A stretch of DNA of 44,747 bases, from positions 1-44,747 of the IMG/VR virus record IMGVR_UViG_3300049734_000332; one strand, given 5' to 3'. Source of the DNA: a virus. A program made the translations under genes and the position numbers. Positions 1 through 8,832 of this stretch are shown piece by piece. Numbering within the stretch: the first letter of the stretch is position 1; the number at the start of each line of letters is the position of its first letter. The notes under the pieces are model-generated. The model ran no database searches and was not told where the DNA came from. It saw nothing but the letters and a program-made list of their open reading frames with translations.

Positions 1-26
1 CCGGGACGGCCCGCACCTGCGAGTAG
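1..26 (+). CDS. 3' tail of major capsid protein gene (partial, end-overlap copy)
   Basis: The first 26 bases encode the final residues GTARTCE and a TAG stop. They are identical to the end of the major capsid gene at 44566-44591. The complete gene is described at 42804. Confidence 0.9.
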
Positions 27-182
27 ACAACTGATGGCGACTGAAAGGGAAGGGGGCCGAGAGTGAGCATCACCGCGGTAGGGCCAGCGGTTGACCTGGA
101 CGGTCCCCTTCCTGTCGCCCCGGAACGCTCGCTGCTCAACACCCTGTTGCGTGACCGCGAAGGCGACCTGGTCAGCGTGGTC
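1..182. repeat. Left copy of the 182-bp end overlap
   Basis: Positions 1-182 match 44566-44747 base for base except position 127 (G here, A at 44692). The repeat spans the last codons of the major capsid gene and the start of the next head gene, so it is the same locus met twice. The simplest reading is an assembly of a circular or circularly permuted (headful-packaged) genome with unit length 44,565 bp. A true short terminal repeat cannot be excluded from sequence alone, but an end falling inside the capsid gene would be unusual. Confidence 0.93.
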
Positions 183-938
183 AAGGACCGGGACGCAACA
201 CGGGTGTTGAACGGCGTGAACGTGTGGGGCTACCCGGAAGGCTGCTCCGAACTGTGGGAACCATGTTCGGACGGAACCTTTCGCACGAAAAGCGAGGACT
301 CCACACAAACGACCAGCAGGTTCGACAGCTACGCGGTGTACAAGCCGATCACGTGTAGCGCGATCGGTCTTGACAACGACGGCACCCAGGAACTCAACAC
401 GAGGATCAGCGCGGTGCTGGAAGCCACCGAGTCAGCCGGCATCGAGCTGGCGCTGGCGGCAGGGGTGGACGGAAGCTCGAACCCGTTTGTCGGTGACGGC
501 GACGTGCAGGACCTGACGCCCACTCCGGGCACAGCGGTGTCACCGGGGGTGGCTTTGTCGATCCTGGAGAACGCGATCGGGGAGACGTGCCGGACAGGGA
601 TGATCGGTGCGACACCAGCCACGGTCGCGGCGTTGCAGGCGTTCCCGATCGGTGACCTGTTGGACCGCAGGCTGGTCACCGCGAACGGAACCGCTGTCTA
701 TTCAGCCGACGGCCTGATCGGCCTCACAACCGCTGACCTGGCCGCACCCGACCCGGGTGAGGACTGGATGATCGCCCACGGACCCGTCGAGATTTACCTC
801 GGGCCGATCGTCACGTTCGACACCCGTTCGTCCCTCGACCGCTCGGACAACAGCCTTGTGTTCCGGGCAGAGCGATACGTCCTTTCCATCTGGGACACCG
901 CCCTCCAGGCGGCTGTGCTTGTGGACTGGTCAACGTGA
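63..938 (+). CDS. Head structural protein downstream of the major capsid protein
   Basis: GTG start, 291 residues, 36 bp after the capsid stop and 21 bp before the major tail gene. The protein has no signal peptide or membrane segment. It is conserved-looking in its centre and C-terminus (residues about 90-290), with blocks such as ENAIGETCRTGMIGATP, GEDWMIAHGPVEIYLGP and FRAERY. The last two resemble strands of HK97-fold capsid proteins, so it may be a second capsid-fold or capsid-decorating protein; that is inference. The position between capsid and tail tube fits a virion protein. The partial copy at the right end differs by one residue (R22 here, H22 there). The exact role is not recognised. 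Confidence 0.75.
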   Translation: MSITAVGPAVDLDGPLPVAPERSLLNTLLRDREGDLVSVVKDRDATRVLNGVNVWGYPEGCSELWEPCSDGTFRTKSEDSTQTTSRFDSYAVYKPITCSAIGLDNDGTQELNTRISAVLEATESAGIELALAAGVDGSSNPFVGDGDVQDLTPTPGTAVSPGVALSILENAIGETCRTGMIGATPATVAALQAFPIGDLLDRRLVTANGTAVYSADGLIGLTTADLAAPDPGEDWMIAHGPVEIYLGPIVTFDTRSSLDRSDNSLVFRAERYVLSIWDTALQAAVLVDWST

Positions 939-959
939 TCCGGAAGGAGGTTCACTAGC

Positions 960-1616
960 ATGGCTTTCAACTGTGGAGTGTCGTTCGGCGCGTGCCTCGT
1001 TCGGATCACGCGGGTGGACGACAACGGCAACGTCATCGCAGGCGAGAACAGCTATGTGACGGACAAGCCGATCAGCATTTCCGTGAACCCGAACATCGAG
1101 GCCGGCAACAGCTTCAGCGTTCGGAACGGATGCGGCTGCTCCATCTCACGGCGCAAGTTCCCCGACACGTTCAACTGGTGGGAACTCTCGTTGCAGACGG
1201 CGACGCTGGAGCCCGAGATGATCGCGTTCATGCTTGGCGCGAACACGATCACCGACGGAGCCGACGTGGTGGGTGTCGCTTTCCCGTCCGCGCTGGCGTG
1301 CGACGAGGCGTCCCCCGCGGTGGCGTTCGAGTTCTGGAGCGAGCATGTTGTCGGCTCCGGTTTGGACGCGACATACCCGTACTTCCATTGGGTGTTCCCG
1401 TCGAGCGTGTGGCAGATCGGGGACAACACGTTCGAGGAGGGCCCCGCGGAACCGACGCTCAACGGGTTCACGCAGACGAACGGAAACTGGGGTGACGGCC
1501 CGTACGGAGACGGACCCCCGGACGGCGAGGACATCAGCGAGGGCGGGTTCTGGGCCACCAACGACACGTTGCCGACCGCTGAGTGCGCGGCGCAGCCGGT
1601 GACCTCGACCAGTTAA
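960..1616 (+). CDS. Major tail protein (tail tube subunit)
   Basis: ATG start behind a strong AGGAGG site about 10 bases upstream; 218 residues. It has a beta-rich sequence without membrane segments. Features include the run FEFWSEHVVGSG, the aromatic stretch YPYFHWVFPSSVW and a Gly/Asp/Pro-rich C-terminus (residues about 170-200), a pattern familiar from actinophage tail-tube proteins. The best ribosome-binding site in this area suits an abundant protein. Its place right after the head genes supports the assignment. Several cysteines (C5, C11 and a CGC near residue 60) are notable. The minor alternative is another tail-tube-like protein. Confidence 0.75.
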   Translation: MAFNCGVSFGACLVRITRVDDNGNVIAGENSYVTDKPISISVNPNIEAGNSFSVRNGCGCSISRRKFPDTFNWWELSLQTATLEPEMIAFMLGANTITDGADVVGVAFPSALACDEASPAVAFEFWSEHVVGSGLDATYPYFHWVFPSSVWQIGDNTFEEGPAEPTLNGFTQTNGNWGDGPYGDGPPDGEDISEGGFWATNDTLPTAECAAQPVTSTS

Positions 1617-1621
1617 CGCTG

Positions 1622-2242
1622 ATGGCGATCGTTCTCAGCAGAAGGCCAGGAGGGGCCGGGGGCGGCGGAGCCCCCTCCGGCCCCGCCGGCGGCATCCTTG
1701 GCGGCACCTACCCCAACCCGACGTTCGCCACCGATGTCGCGGCACCGTTCGTGCTGGCCGAAACCACTGTTCCCGCTGGTGGCGCAGCCAACATCGACTT
1801 TCAGAACATCAACCAGACGTACCGGCATTTGCGGATCATGCTGCTCGGCCGCGCCGAAGCTGCGACAGCGAACATGCAAATGACGTTCAACAACGACACC
1901 GGCAACAACTACGACTGGGAACTCGTCGCGATGAGCACCGCTGTCGGAGCAGCCGAAGGCGTCGGTGTCGCGTTCGTCCGTGTCGGTTCCCTGCCAGGCT
2001 CGAGCGCCCCAGCCAGCGTGTTCGGAAGCACCGTGATGAACATCCCGTTCTACCGGGCCGCGACCCACAAGACATGCAGCTATCTGCAAGAACTGAAGCT
2101 CGCGAGCTCCACCACCAACATTTTCACGGTGCCGGGTTCGGGGTTGTGGAGGAACACGGCCGCGATCACCAGGATCACGCTGGCGCCGTCCACAGGGGAT
2201 TTCAACGAGGGAACGCTCGCGGTCCTGTACGGGTCAGCCTAA
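1622..2242 (+). CDS. Tail fibre-associated / minor tail protein with GTYPNPT motif
   Basis: The ATG at 1622 lies 5 bases after the previous stop; 206 residues. The N-terminus is a flexible Gly/Pro-rich segment (GGAGGGGAPSGPAGG) leading into GILGGTYPNPTFA at about residues 25-37. This G-x-L-x-GTYPNPT signature is common in phage tail fibres and collagen-like virion proteins. The rest (residues 45-206) looks like a beta-sandwich (HLRIMLLGRAEAA, YDWELVAM), a type often seen in virion surface proteins. It precedes the long repeat fibre by 9 bp, so the two are probably made and assembled together. The receptor or ligand is unknown. Confidence 0.6.
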   Translation: MAIVLSRRPGGAGGGGAPSGPAGGILGGTYPNPTFATDVAAPFVLAETTVPAGGAANIDFQNINQTYRHLRIMLLGRAEAATANMQMTFNNDTGNNYDWELVAMSTAVGAAEGVGVAFVRVGSLPGSSAPASVFGSTVMNIPFYRAATHKTCSYLQELKLASSTTNIFTVPGSGLWRNTAAITRITLAPSTGDFNEGTLAVLYGSA

Positions 2243-2251
2243 AAGTGACCG

Positions 2252-5200
2252 GTGGCCGCTCTACGCATATACCGTAGGCTCCAGGATCTCCAGGACGTAG
2301 ACCCCAACGGGCTGCCGAACAGCGGCGTCCCCGTCTACCAGACCGCGGTCTCCAGTTTCGTTGTCCAGACGATCGCGGGGGGCGCAGGCGGCAGTTTCTC
2401 TCTAGGCGCGTCGAACCTCGGTAACACGCTGGGTGACACCGGCGTGACCGGCACCCGTGTGGTGCTGGCCGGGATCGGGAACATCACCCTGAGCCAGCTG
2501 ACGGACGCGAACGGCGGCACCATCTCGATCAGCGGCGCCGGGGGCGCGCAGTCAGTTCAGACGCAGGACAGGTTCAACCTGACCCTGTCCGGCAACACCG
2601 CCGGGGTCTTGCAGCAGGTCTCGAGCGGCACGCTGACGTTGGCGGGCGGCAACAACGTCACGTTGTCGCAGAACGGTAACGCGGTCACGATCAGCGGGGC
2701 CGCACAATCCGTTCAGCCCGAGACCCAAACGTTTCTGGGGGGCGTCAGCGCGTCGGACACGGTGTACACGTCGGGGACCGTCAACATCGTCGGTTCCGGC
2801 GACATCACCGTTTTGTCCGGCACGGGGCAGCGCGTGATCATCAGCGGCTCCCAAAGCGTTCAGCCTGAAACACAAACGTTCGTTGCCGGGATCGCTGGCA
2901 GCAACACCACATACACGTCGGGAACGGTTCGTATCACCGGTGTCGGTGGCGGCGTGACGGTCAGCAGCAACACGGGGCAGCGGATCGACATTTCGGTAGC
3001 GGCGCCCGTGGCACAGACAGGCACCCAGTTCAGCGCCGGACTGTCGAACCTCGGGAACACCGGCGGGGACACCGGCACTGTGGCGGGCCGACTGGTGCTC
3101 GTAGGCAGCAACAACATCACCCTTTCGGGATCCACGAACGGGGTCAGCGAAACCATCTCGATTTTCGGTCAGTCAGGCGGTGGCGCAGGGTTCTCCGCTG
3201 GCGTGTCCGGCGGCAACACATCCGGGGACACCGGCGCGACAGGCACCAGAGTGGTGTTCGCCGGCGGCAACAACATCACCCTGTCTCAGTCAACGAACGC
3301 GAACGGCGGATCGATCACGGTGTCTGCTCCGCAAACATCGGTGCTTTCCGCTGTCGCGCCGCTGTCGACGTCCACGAACGGCCAGACAATCTCGATTCTC
3401 GGGCCACCGTCGTTCAGCGCAGGCGTGTCAACTGTCGGGAACACCCTTGGTGACACCGGCATCACCGGCTCCCGGCTGGTGATAGCGGGCATCAACAACA
3501 TCACGGTGTCGCAGTCCACGAACGCTTCCGGGGGAACAGTCACGATCAGCGGCGCCAACGTCGGGGGCGCCCAAACAGGCATCAGCGGGATCGCGAACAG
3601 CCAGACCACCTACACGTCCGGCACCGTCAGCCTCAGCGAGCTCGGGGCGATCACGATCCGTTCCACCACCGGCAACCAGTTCCAGTTCAGCGTGAACGCG
3701 CAGTCCGCGGAATCTCAGTCGTTCGGCATGAGCAATATCGGGAACACGTCGGGGACAACGGGGATCGCGTCTGGCGCCCAGGTCAGGTTCCTACTCGCAG
3801 GAGGCAACAACGTCACGCTGTCGCAGTCGTTGAACGGCGCGAGCGGCACCATCACGATCAGCGCGTTCAACCAGAGCGTCCAGTCGCTGGGCATGTACGC
3901 GCTCGGCAACACGACCGGCCAGTCGTCCTCGACAACGATGGACGCACGCACGTTGAGCATCCGCGGCGACGGGATCGTCTCCGTCGGGTATTCCAACGGA
4001 TCCCTTCGCATCAGCGCGTCCCAGAGCGTTCAACCAGAAACGCAGACGTTCCTGGGTGGTATCGCGGCGTCCGACAAGACATACACGTCCGGCACCGTGG
4101 TTCTGACCGGCGCAGGAGGCGGCATCACCGTCCAGAGCAACGCGGGCCAGACGATCACGCTCAGCGTGGCAGCGCCGGTGGCCCAGACGAACCAGACGCT
4201 CGGGATGTACGCCGTCCAGAACACCACCGGCCAGTCGTCGAGCACGACGATGGACGCACGCACGATCAGCGTTGCCGGCGACGGAGCCGCCAGCGTCGGT
4301 TACAGCGCCGGTTCTCTCCGCATCAGCGTTCCGTTGCAAACGGTGGAGTCACAGTCGATCGGCATGTCGAACGTCGGGAACACCAGCGGCACCACCGGCA
4401 TGGCGTCCGGCGGGCAGGTGCGCTTCGTGTTCGCAGGCGGAAACAACATCACCCTGTCTCAGTCCTTGAACGGAGCTTCGGGGACGATCACGATTTCGGC
4501 TCCGAACCTGGGTGCCGGGGCGATGTCCGCGGGCGCGTCCAACCTGGGAAACACCGCGGGCGCGACAGGCATCACCGGCACCCAGCTTGTCCTGGTAGGC
4601 ACCAACGCGATCAGCCTGTCCCAGACGACGGGGGCGAACGGCGGCACCCTCTCCATCGACGCCCCAGTGACGAGCTCGCTTGTCGGCACGTCCGGCATCT
4701 CAATCTCGACGAACGGGTCGACGATCAGCGTGATGCAAACGACCGGCTCGAGCATCCTGTCTTCGTGGCAGGCGTTCGAGGGTCCGATGGCGAACGGTTT
4801 CCAGGGGCAGGGATCGGTTCATTTCGCCCCGTATCGTGTGCCTGACCTTCAGCATGACCGTGCGCTGGTGGGCCTCCAGATCAGCAACGCCACGAACTCG
4901 TCGAACTCGATCACCCTGTCCGCCCACGTCGGGATTTACAGCCGCAACGGTTCCAGCATCAGCCTGATCTCGTCCACGTCTGGGTCGACGAACTTCTCGG
5001 GTTCCGGCACCGTCGGCTCCTACTCCCTGTACGGAGGGATGCGGTACATGTCGATCCCGTGGACGAACACGCTGACCGAGGGTGACTACTGGATCGGGAT
5101 GCTTGTCCGCACCACGACCGGTGGTGGCGCAGGACACACCATCAACCAGCTTGTCCGTTCCGAGTTCACCGCAGCAACCATCACAGGCTGGTCAGGGCTG

Positions 5201-5365
5201 ATGGGTGCCGCGGCAACGGCGACGGCGCAGCTGCGTCTCGGGCTGGGTGTGTGGTCCGTGACCTCTTCGAGCGTTCCCGGCAGCGCAGCGTTCTCGCACA
5301 TCACCGGTTCCGGGAGCATGGGAATCCGGGAGCCTTATCTGCAACTCAGGAGCGGAACGGTATGA
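2252..5365 (+). CDS. Long repeat-rich tail fibre
   Basis: GTG start, 1037 residues. Residues about 45-830 consist of roughly fourteen imperfect repeats of 40-48 residues. They fall into at least three families: one with GNT-GDTG-GTR-LAGGNNITLSQ, one with TYTSGTV followed by TISG or ISV, and one with MYALGNTTGQSSSTTMDAR. Each ends in a beta strand such as TITISA and many are joined by QSVQPETQTF-type linkers. This suggests a long beta-structured, probably trimeric shaft. The C-terminal 190 residues (from SSWQAFEGP) are non-repetitive and are the likely receptor-binding head. Asn/Ser/Thr/Gly content is very high. It overlaps the next glycosyltransferase gene by ATGA, so the fibre is a plausible substrate for that enzyme (inference). 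Confidence 0.8.
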   Translation: MAALRIYRRLQDLQDVDPNGLPNSGVPVYQTAVSSFVVQTIAGGAGGSFSLGASNLGNTLGDTGVTGTRVVLAGIGNITLSQLTDANGGTISISGAGGAQSVQTQDRFNLTLSGNTAGVLQQVSSGTLTLAGGNNVTLSQNGNAVTISGAAQSVQPETQTFLGGVSASDTVYTSGTVNIVGSGDITVLSGTGQRVIISGSQSVQPETQTFVAGIAGSNTTYTSGTVRITGVGGGVTVSSNTGQRIDISVAAPVAQTGTQFSAGLSNLGNTGGDTGTVAGRLVLVGSNNITLSGSTNGVSETISIFGQSGGGAGFSAGVSGGNTSGDTGATGTRVVFAGGNNITLSQSTNANGGSITVSAPQTSVLSAVAPLSTSTNGQTISILGPPSFSAGVSTVGNTLGDTGITGSRLVIAGINNITVSQSTNASGGTVTISGANVGGAQTGISGIANSQTTYTSGTVSLSELGAITIRSTTGNQFQFSVNAQSAESQSFGMSNIGNTSGTTGIASGAQVRFLLAGGNNVTLSQSLNGASGTITISAFNQSVQSLGMYALGNTTGQSSSTTMDARTLSIRGDGIVSVGYSNGSLRISASQSVQPETQTFLGGIAASDKTYTSGTVVLTGAGGGITVQSNAGQTITLSVAAPVAQTNQTLGMYAVQNTTGQSSSTTMDARTISVAGDGAASVGYSAGSLRISVPLQTVESQSIGMSNVGNTSGTTGMASGGQVRFVFAGGNNITLSQSLNGASGTITISAPNLGAGAMSAGASNLGNTAGATGITGTQLVLVGTNAISLSQTTGANGGTLSIDAPVTSSLVGTSGISISTNGSTISVMQTTGSSILSSWQAFEGPMANGFQGQGSVHFAPYRVPDLQHDRALVGLQISNATNSSNSITLSAHVGIYSRNGSSISLISSTSGSTNFSGSGTVGSYSLYGGMRYMSIPWTNTLTEGDYWIGMLVRTTTGGGAGHTINQLVRSEFTAATITGWSGLMGAAATATAQLRLGLGVWSVTSSSVPGSAAFSHITGSGSMGIREPYLQLRSGTV

Positions 5366-6087
5366 GCGACGAACCCACCATCATCATCGGCGGCGACATC
5401 GGCGTCCACCACAAGAAGCCCGCGAACACGCGGAAACGGATCAAGGACGGGAAGGGCTACCGCGACCTGTCCACCGTCATGGTCGTCCCCACAAGGGGCG
5501 TGATCCCGGCGAGGGTGGTGCAGTCGTGGTTCGACATGGTGCCGATGATGAACCAGCCGTTCGTCCGCATGTTCATCGAACGAATGGAAGTCGCCGCCGC
5601 CTACAACGCCGCCGTCGAGGTGATCCTGAACCACCCCGCCTTGAGCAACTTCAAGTACATGCTGACCGTGGAGGAAGACAACATGCCTCCCCCCGACGGG
5701 CTGCACAGGCTGTTCGAAAGCATCGACGAGTACGCGATCGTCGCGGGCCTCTACTACACCAAGGGCGACGGCGGACAGCCGATGATCTACGGTGACCCGA
5801 AGGGCGTGATGACGTTCCAGCCGCAGGTTCCGAAAGTGAACCAGGTGCAGGAATGCAACGGCACCGGGATGGGGTTCACGCTGTTCGACCTGAACCTGTT
5901 CCGCGACGAGAACATCCCGCGCCCGTGGTTCCAGACTCTGAACGAGTGGACGCCCGAGGGGGGAGCCCGCGTGGGAACCCAGGATCTGTTTTTGATGGGG
6001 AACGCGAGGAGGGCCGGGTACAGGATCGCGTCCGACAACCGCGTCAAGGTCGGGCACTACGATCCCCAGAACCGGATTGTCTGGTGA
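5362..6087 (+). CDS. Glycosyltransferase-like protein (GT-A fold) in the fibre operon
   Basis: ATG start overlapping the fibre stop (ATGA), 241 residues, cytoplasmic. After a basic N-terminus (HHKKPANTRKR) comes STVMVVPTRGVIPARVV at about residue 36. The acidic metal/nucleotide-sugar motif TVEEDNMPPPDGL follows near residue 105, then GLYY and NGTGMGFTLFDLNLF, and a late Asp/His-containing region (TQDLFLMGNARRAGY, KVGHYD) as in family-2-like glycosyltransferases. It probably transfers a sugar to a virion protein such as the fibre just upstream. Donor and acceptor cannot be told from sequence. It is separate from the larger glycosylation cassette at 34.4-38.8 kb. Confidence 0.62.
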   Translation: MSDEPTIIIGGDIGVHHKKPANTRKRIKDGKGYRDLSTVMVVPTRGVIPARVVQSWFDMVPMMNQPFVRMFIERMEVAAAYNAAVEVILNHPALSNFKYMLTVEEDNMPPPDGLHRLFESIDEYAIVAGLYYTKGDGGQPMIYGDPKGVMTFQPQVPKVNQVQECNGTGMGFTLFDLNLFRDENIPRPWFQTLNEWTPEGGARVGTQDLFLMGNARRAGYRIASDNRVKVGHYDPQNRIVW

Positions 6088-6917
6088 GCGAAGCGATCGT
6101 CTGGGGGATCGGCACAGAAGACCCGAACCAGTTCCCCAACTCGGCCACCACAGGCACCCCGGCAGGCTGGGTGCCTGACAGCACCTCCTCGGCGGATATC
6201 ACCCTTGACGACGACGAGGTGCTCGAGGATGTGCGTCTGACGGACAGCGCGAACATCAACGTTGTCGGGACGAACGTGACGGTCAGGCGTTGCGAGCTGT
6301 GGGGCGGCAGGATCATCAACGACTTCGGTCCGTGCGGCAGCGGCCTGCTGGTCGAAGACGTTTCGATCCTGCCTGAGGATCCTCCCGACGGTCCTGTGGA
6401 CGACAGCGAAGGGGTGCTGTCAGGCGGCAGCTTCACCGCCCGCCGCGTCGAGATCAACGGCCGCTCGGAAGGAATCCGGGTTGGCAGCAACGACATTTGC
6501 GGCGCGGTGGTGATCGAAGACACCTATGTGAGGTTGGTGCCCCCGACACCATGCACCGACTGGCACGGCGACGGCATCCAGGGGTTCAACGGGGGCGGCA
6601 TCACGATCAACAACATGACGATCGACATGCGCGAAGGGATGGGAGTGTGCCCTGGCACCGCCCCGTTCTGGTGGCCCTCGGGACAGGGCAACACAGGAGA
6701 CGTTGTGGTCGACCGGTTCCTGGTGATGGGCCAGGGATTCAGCTTCAGGCTGCACATGCCCGGAACTGTCAGCAACCTCAAAGTCGTGGACGACTCCTGG
6801 GAGTTCGGCCCCATCGACGTGACTTGCGCGGGAATCACCTCATGGGAAGCAAAGATCGTAACGATCGACTCTGACTACCGGATCACGTCGGTGGTCGAGG
6901 ACCAACCATGCGAATAA
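6084..6917 (+). CDS. Beta-helix (pectate-lyase-like) virion protein, first paralogue
   Basis: The GTG start overlaps the previous stop (GTGA); 277 residues, no signal peptide. From residue about 12 (QFPNSATTGTPAGWVP) the protein is a right-handed beta-helix-like sequence with rungs such as NINVVGTNVTVRRCELWGG, FTARRVEINGRSEGIRVG and GGITINNMTIDM. It also has CTDWHGDGIQGFNG and FWWPSGQGNTGDVVVDRFLVMGQG. The WHGDGIQ block may hold catalytic or metal-binding residues as in polysaccharide-degrading enzymes. The next gene carries a near-copy of this domain, so the two arose by duplication. It is likely a tail-associated depolymerase or receptor-binding protein. Confidence 0.6.
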   Translation: MSEAIVWGIGTEDPNQFPNSATTGTPAGWVPDSTSSADITLDDDEVLEDVRLTDSANINVVGTNVTVRRCELWGGRIINDFGPCGSGLLVEDVSILPEDPPDGPVDDSEGVLSGGSFTARRVEINGRSEGIRVGSNDICGAVVIEDTYVRLVPPTPCTDWHGDGIQGFNGGGITINNMTIDMREGMGVCPGTAPFWWPSGQGNTGDVVVDRFLVMGQGFSFRLHMPGTVSNLKVVDDSWEFGPIDVTCAGITSWEAKIVTIDSDYRITSVVEDQPCE

Positions 6918-6928
6918 AGGCGGGGAAC

Positions 6929-8101
6929 ATGACACGCAGAACACTCGCGCTGGCCGCGCTCACGCTGATCGTGCTCACCATCCCCGCCGCCGCCGGCACC
7001 TTCGAGCTCCGGCTGATCTCCCAGACCAGCACAACGATCACGCTTGGCTGGGACACCCAACAGGGGATTGTCGGCTACGTGTTCTACGCGAACGGGCAGC
7101 GGATATCGAACACCTGGAACGTGTCACGGACGTCGGTGACGTTCGCGAAAGTCCCTGGTTGTGCGTCCAACTGCTACGAGGTCGAGGACCTGTTGAGCGA
7201 CGGCCGCGCCGCATACCCACACGCCACACCGCCCCCTCCCCCGCCTCCACCGCCTCCTCCCCCTCCTCCCCCTCCGCCGCCTCCGCCGCCTTCTCCTCCG
7301 ACGGGTGATCAGTTCCCGAACCCGGCGACGACCGGGGTGCCCGCCGGGTGGGTGCCGACAGCCACACGGTCAACCGACATCACGTTGGGCACGACCGGGC
7401 AGGTTCTTCAGGACATGAGGCTCACGAACGGAGCCAAAATATTTGTGCGGGCCCAGAACGTCACGATCCGCCGCGTGGAGTTGTTGGGAGGCTCGATCAA
7501 CAACGACGTCACGGCCTGCGGGAACGGGCTGGTGATCGAGGACACGTCGATCCTGCCAACTTCGCCTGGGGCAGCCACCAACGACGGTGAGGGCGTGATC
7601 TCATATGGCGGCTACACCGCCCGCCGCGTCGAGATCAACGGCCGCAACGAGGGGTTCAGAGTCAGCAGCGTCGACCGTGGCTGCGGACCGGTGGTGATCG
7701 AAAACAGCTTCGCGAAGATCGTGCCGCCAACGGGATGCGGCGACTGGCACGGCGACGGCATCCAGGGTTACAACGGCGCCGGGGTAACCGTCCGGAACGT
7801 CACGATCGACATGACCATCGTTGCCGGTTGCGGAGGAACGTCGCCGTTCTGGTGGCCGTCCGGGCAGGGCAACACAGGAACAGTGACCGTTGACCGGTTC
7901 CTGGTGATGGGGCAGGGATACGCGTTCCGTTTGGGGATGCCCGCCACCGTGGCCGGGTTACGGATCGTGAACAACTCATGGGAGTTCGGCCCAACCGACG
8001 TGTGGTCATGCACCCAGATCCCGATCTGGGAAGCGAAGATCGTGACGATCGACCAGAACTACGCGGTCACTTCCATCGTGCGTGACCAGCCATGCAGATG
8101 A
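6929..8101 (+). CDS. Secreted-type protein: Ig/FN3-like domain, polyproline linker, beta-helix domain
   Basis: 390 residues from the ATG at 6929, which has an AAAGG site 8 bases upstream. An in-frame ATG at 6908 would add MRIKAGN and overlap the preceding gene. Residues 1-22 look like a signal peptide (TRRTLALAALTLIVLTIPAAAG). Residues 23-95 form a small FN3-like beta-sandwich (TTITLGWDTQQGIVGYVFYANG). A run of more than 20 prolines follows, then about 265 residues closely related to the preceding protein, including GDWHGDGIQGYNG and PFWWPSGQGNTG. A signal peptide on a phage adhesin-like protein is odd: it may be exported, anchored, or a leftover of host gene capture. The FN3-like part resembles the one at 19755. 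Confidence 0.6.
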   Translation: MTRRTLALAALTLIVLTIPAAAGTFELRLISQTSTTITLGWDTQQGIVGYVFYANGQRISNTWNVSRTSVTFAKVPGCASNCYEVEDLLSDGRAAYPHATPPPPPPPPPPPPPPPPPPPPPSPPTGDQFPNPATTGVPAGWVPTATRSTDITLGTTGQVLQDMRLTNGAKIFVRAQNVTIRRVELLGGSINNDVTACGNGLVIEDTSILPTSPGAATNDGEGVISYGGYTARRVEINGRNEGFRVSSVDRGCGPVVIENSFAKIVPPTGCGDWHGDGIQGYNGAGVTVRNVTIDMTIVAGCGGTSPFWWPSGQGNTGTVTVDRFLVMGQGYAFRLGMPATVAGLRIVNNSWEFGPTDVWSCTQIPIWEAKIVTIDQNYAVTSIVRDQPCR

Positions 8102-8106
8102 CGTAG

Positions 8107-8784
8107 ATGGCAGCCCCGACACGCACCGGCACAGCGTCACAGGTTGACGGCAGCGCCGGCAACGGCTCGACCAGCGTCACGGTTCCCGCGGACGCGGAAT
8201 GCGCGGTCGCGTTCTGGACGCATTTCTCGGCGAACGGGGCGACGCTCGCGACCCTCACCCTGGGCGGCAACTCGTTCTTCGACAGCGTCTATGACTTCCA
8301 GTTGCCGGTCATCGACGCTGCCACCGCGGAACCCGGCGGCGGCGTCGCGTTCCTCGACGACATTCCCGGCACCGGCACCCAGACGCTTGCGTGGACATGG
8401 AGCAACGGCGGCGCCCGCGCCGAGGGCGGCGGCATCTGGATTGTGTGGGTCAAAGGGCAGGACGCGACAACCCCGGTGCGTGACCTGGATGCCGACCAGG
8501 GGCAAAGCACCACCAATGTTGAGGCCACGGTTGATTCGCAAACCACGGACCTTGTGCTGGCGATGGCCCAATCAACTGGCGTTACACCGGGGGTGAACGG
8601 CACCAAGTTCGTCAGTGATGTGTCGATCAACTCGGAGTCTTACGACCTGTCGGAGATAACCGCGGGCGCGTCGTCCACGGTGGCCACGATGACCGGCGAG
8701 AACTACTCGGTGATCGCCGCGATCTCTCTGATGGAACCGCAGGCACCTGCAGCTGGCATTTCCCTGGCGTGGATACGGGCATGA
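8107..8784 (+). CDS. Virion-associated beta-sandwich protein
   Basis: ATG start 5 bases after the preceding stop, 225 residues, no membrane segment. It is rich in Ala, Thr, Gly and Ser with regular short beta strands (STSVTVPADAECAVAFW, LATLTLGGNSFF, LAWTWSN, IWIVWVKGQD, YSVIAAISLME). This pattern is common in jelly-roll-type phage surface or minor tail proteins. There are no catalytic motifs that I recognise. It closes the fibre/beta-helix block and precedes a methyltransferase gene. The precise role is unknown. Confidence 0.5.
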   Translation: MAAPTRTGTASQVDGSAGNGSTSVTVPADAECAVAFWTHFSANGATLATLTLGGNSFFDSVYDFQLPVIDAATAEPGGGVAFLDDIPGTGTQTLAWTWSNGGARAEGGGIWIVWVKGQDATTPVRDLDADQGQSTTNVEATVDSQTTDLVLAMAQSTGVTPGVNGTKFVSDVSINSESYDLSEITAGASSTVATMTGENYSVIAAISLMEPQAPAAGISLAWIRA

Positions 8785-8798
8785 GCCGACCAGGGTTG

Positions 8799-8822
8799 TA
8801 CGCTAGACGGGTTGCCAACCCG
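8799..8822 (+). promoter_or_regulatory. Hairpin and possible -10 box upstream of the methyltransferase gene
   Basis: CGGGTT (8808-8813), a GCC loop and AACCCG (8817-8822) form a perfect 6-bp stem. It ends two bases before the AGGAGA ribosome-binding site of the gene at 8833. TACGCT at 8799-8804 resembles the -10 hexamer seen at other putative promoters here, but I find no good -35 box. The stem could modulate translation initiation. Confidence 0.35.
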
Positions 8823-8832
8823 AGGAGACAAA

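Noticed and set aside
6840-6862. GATCGTAACGATCG as an eighth copy of the dispersed palindrome
   Set aside because: It is a palindrome-like word with a similar centre but matches the 14-bp consensus at too few positions.
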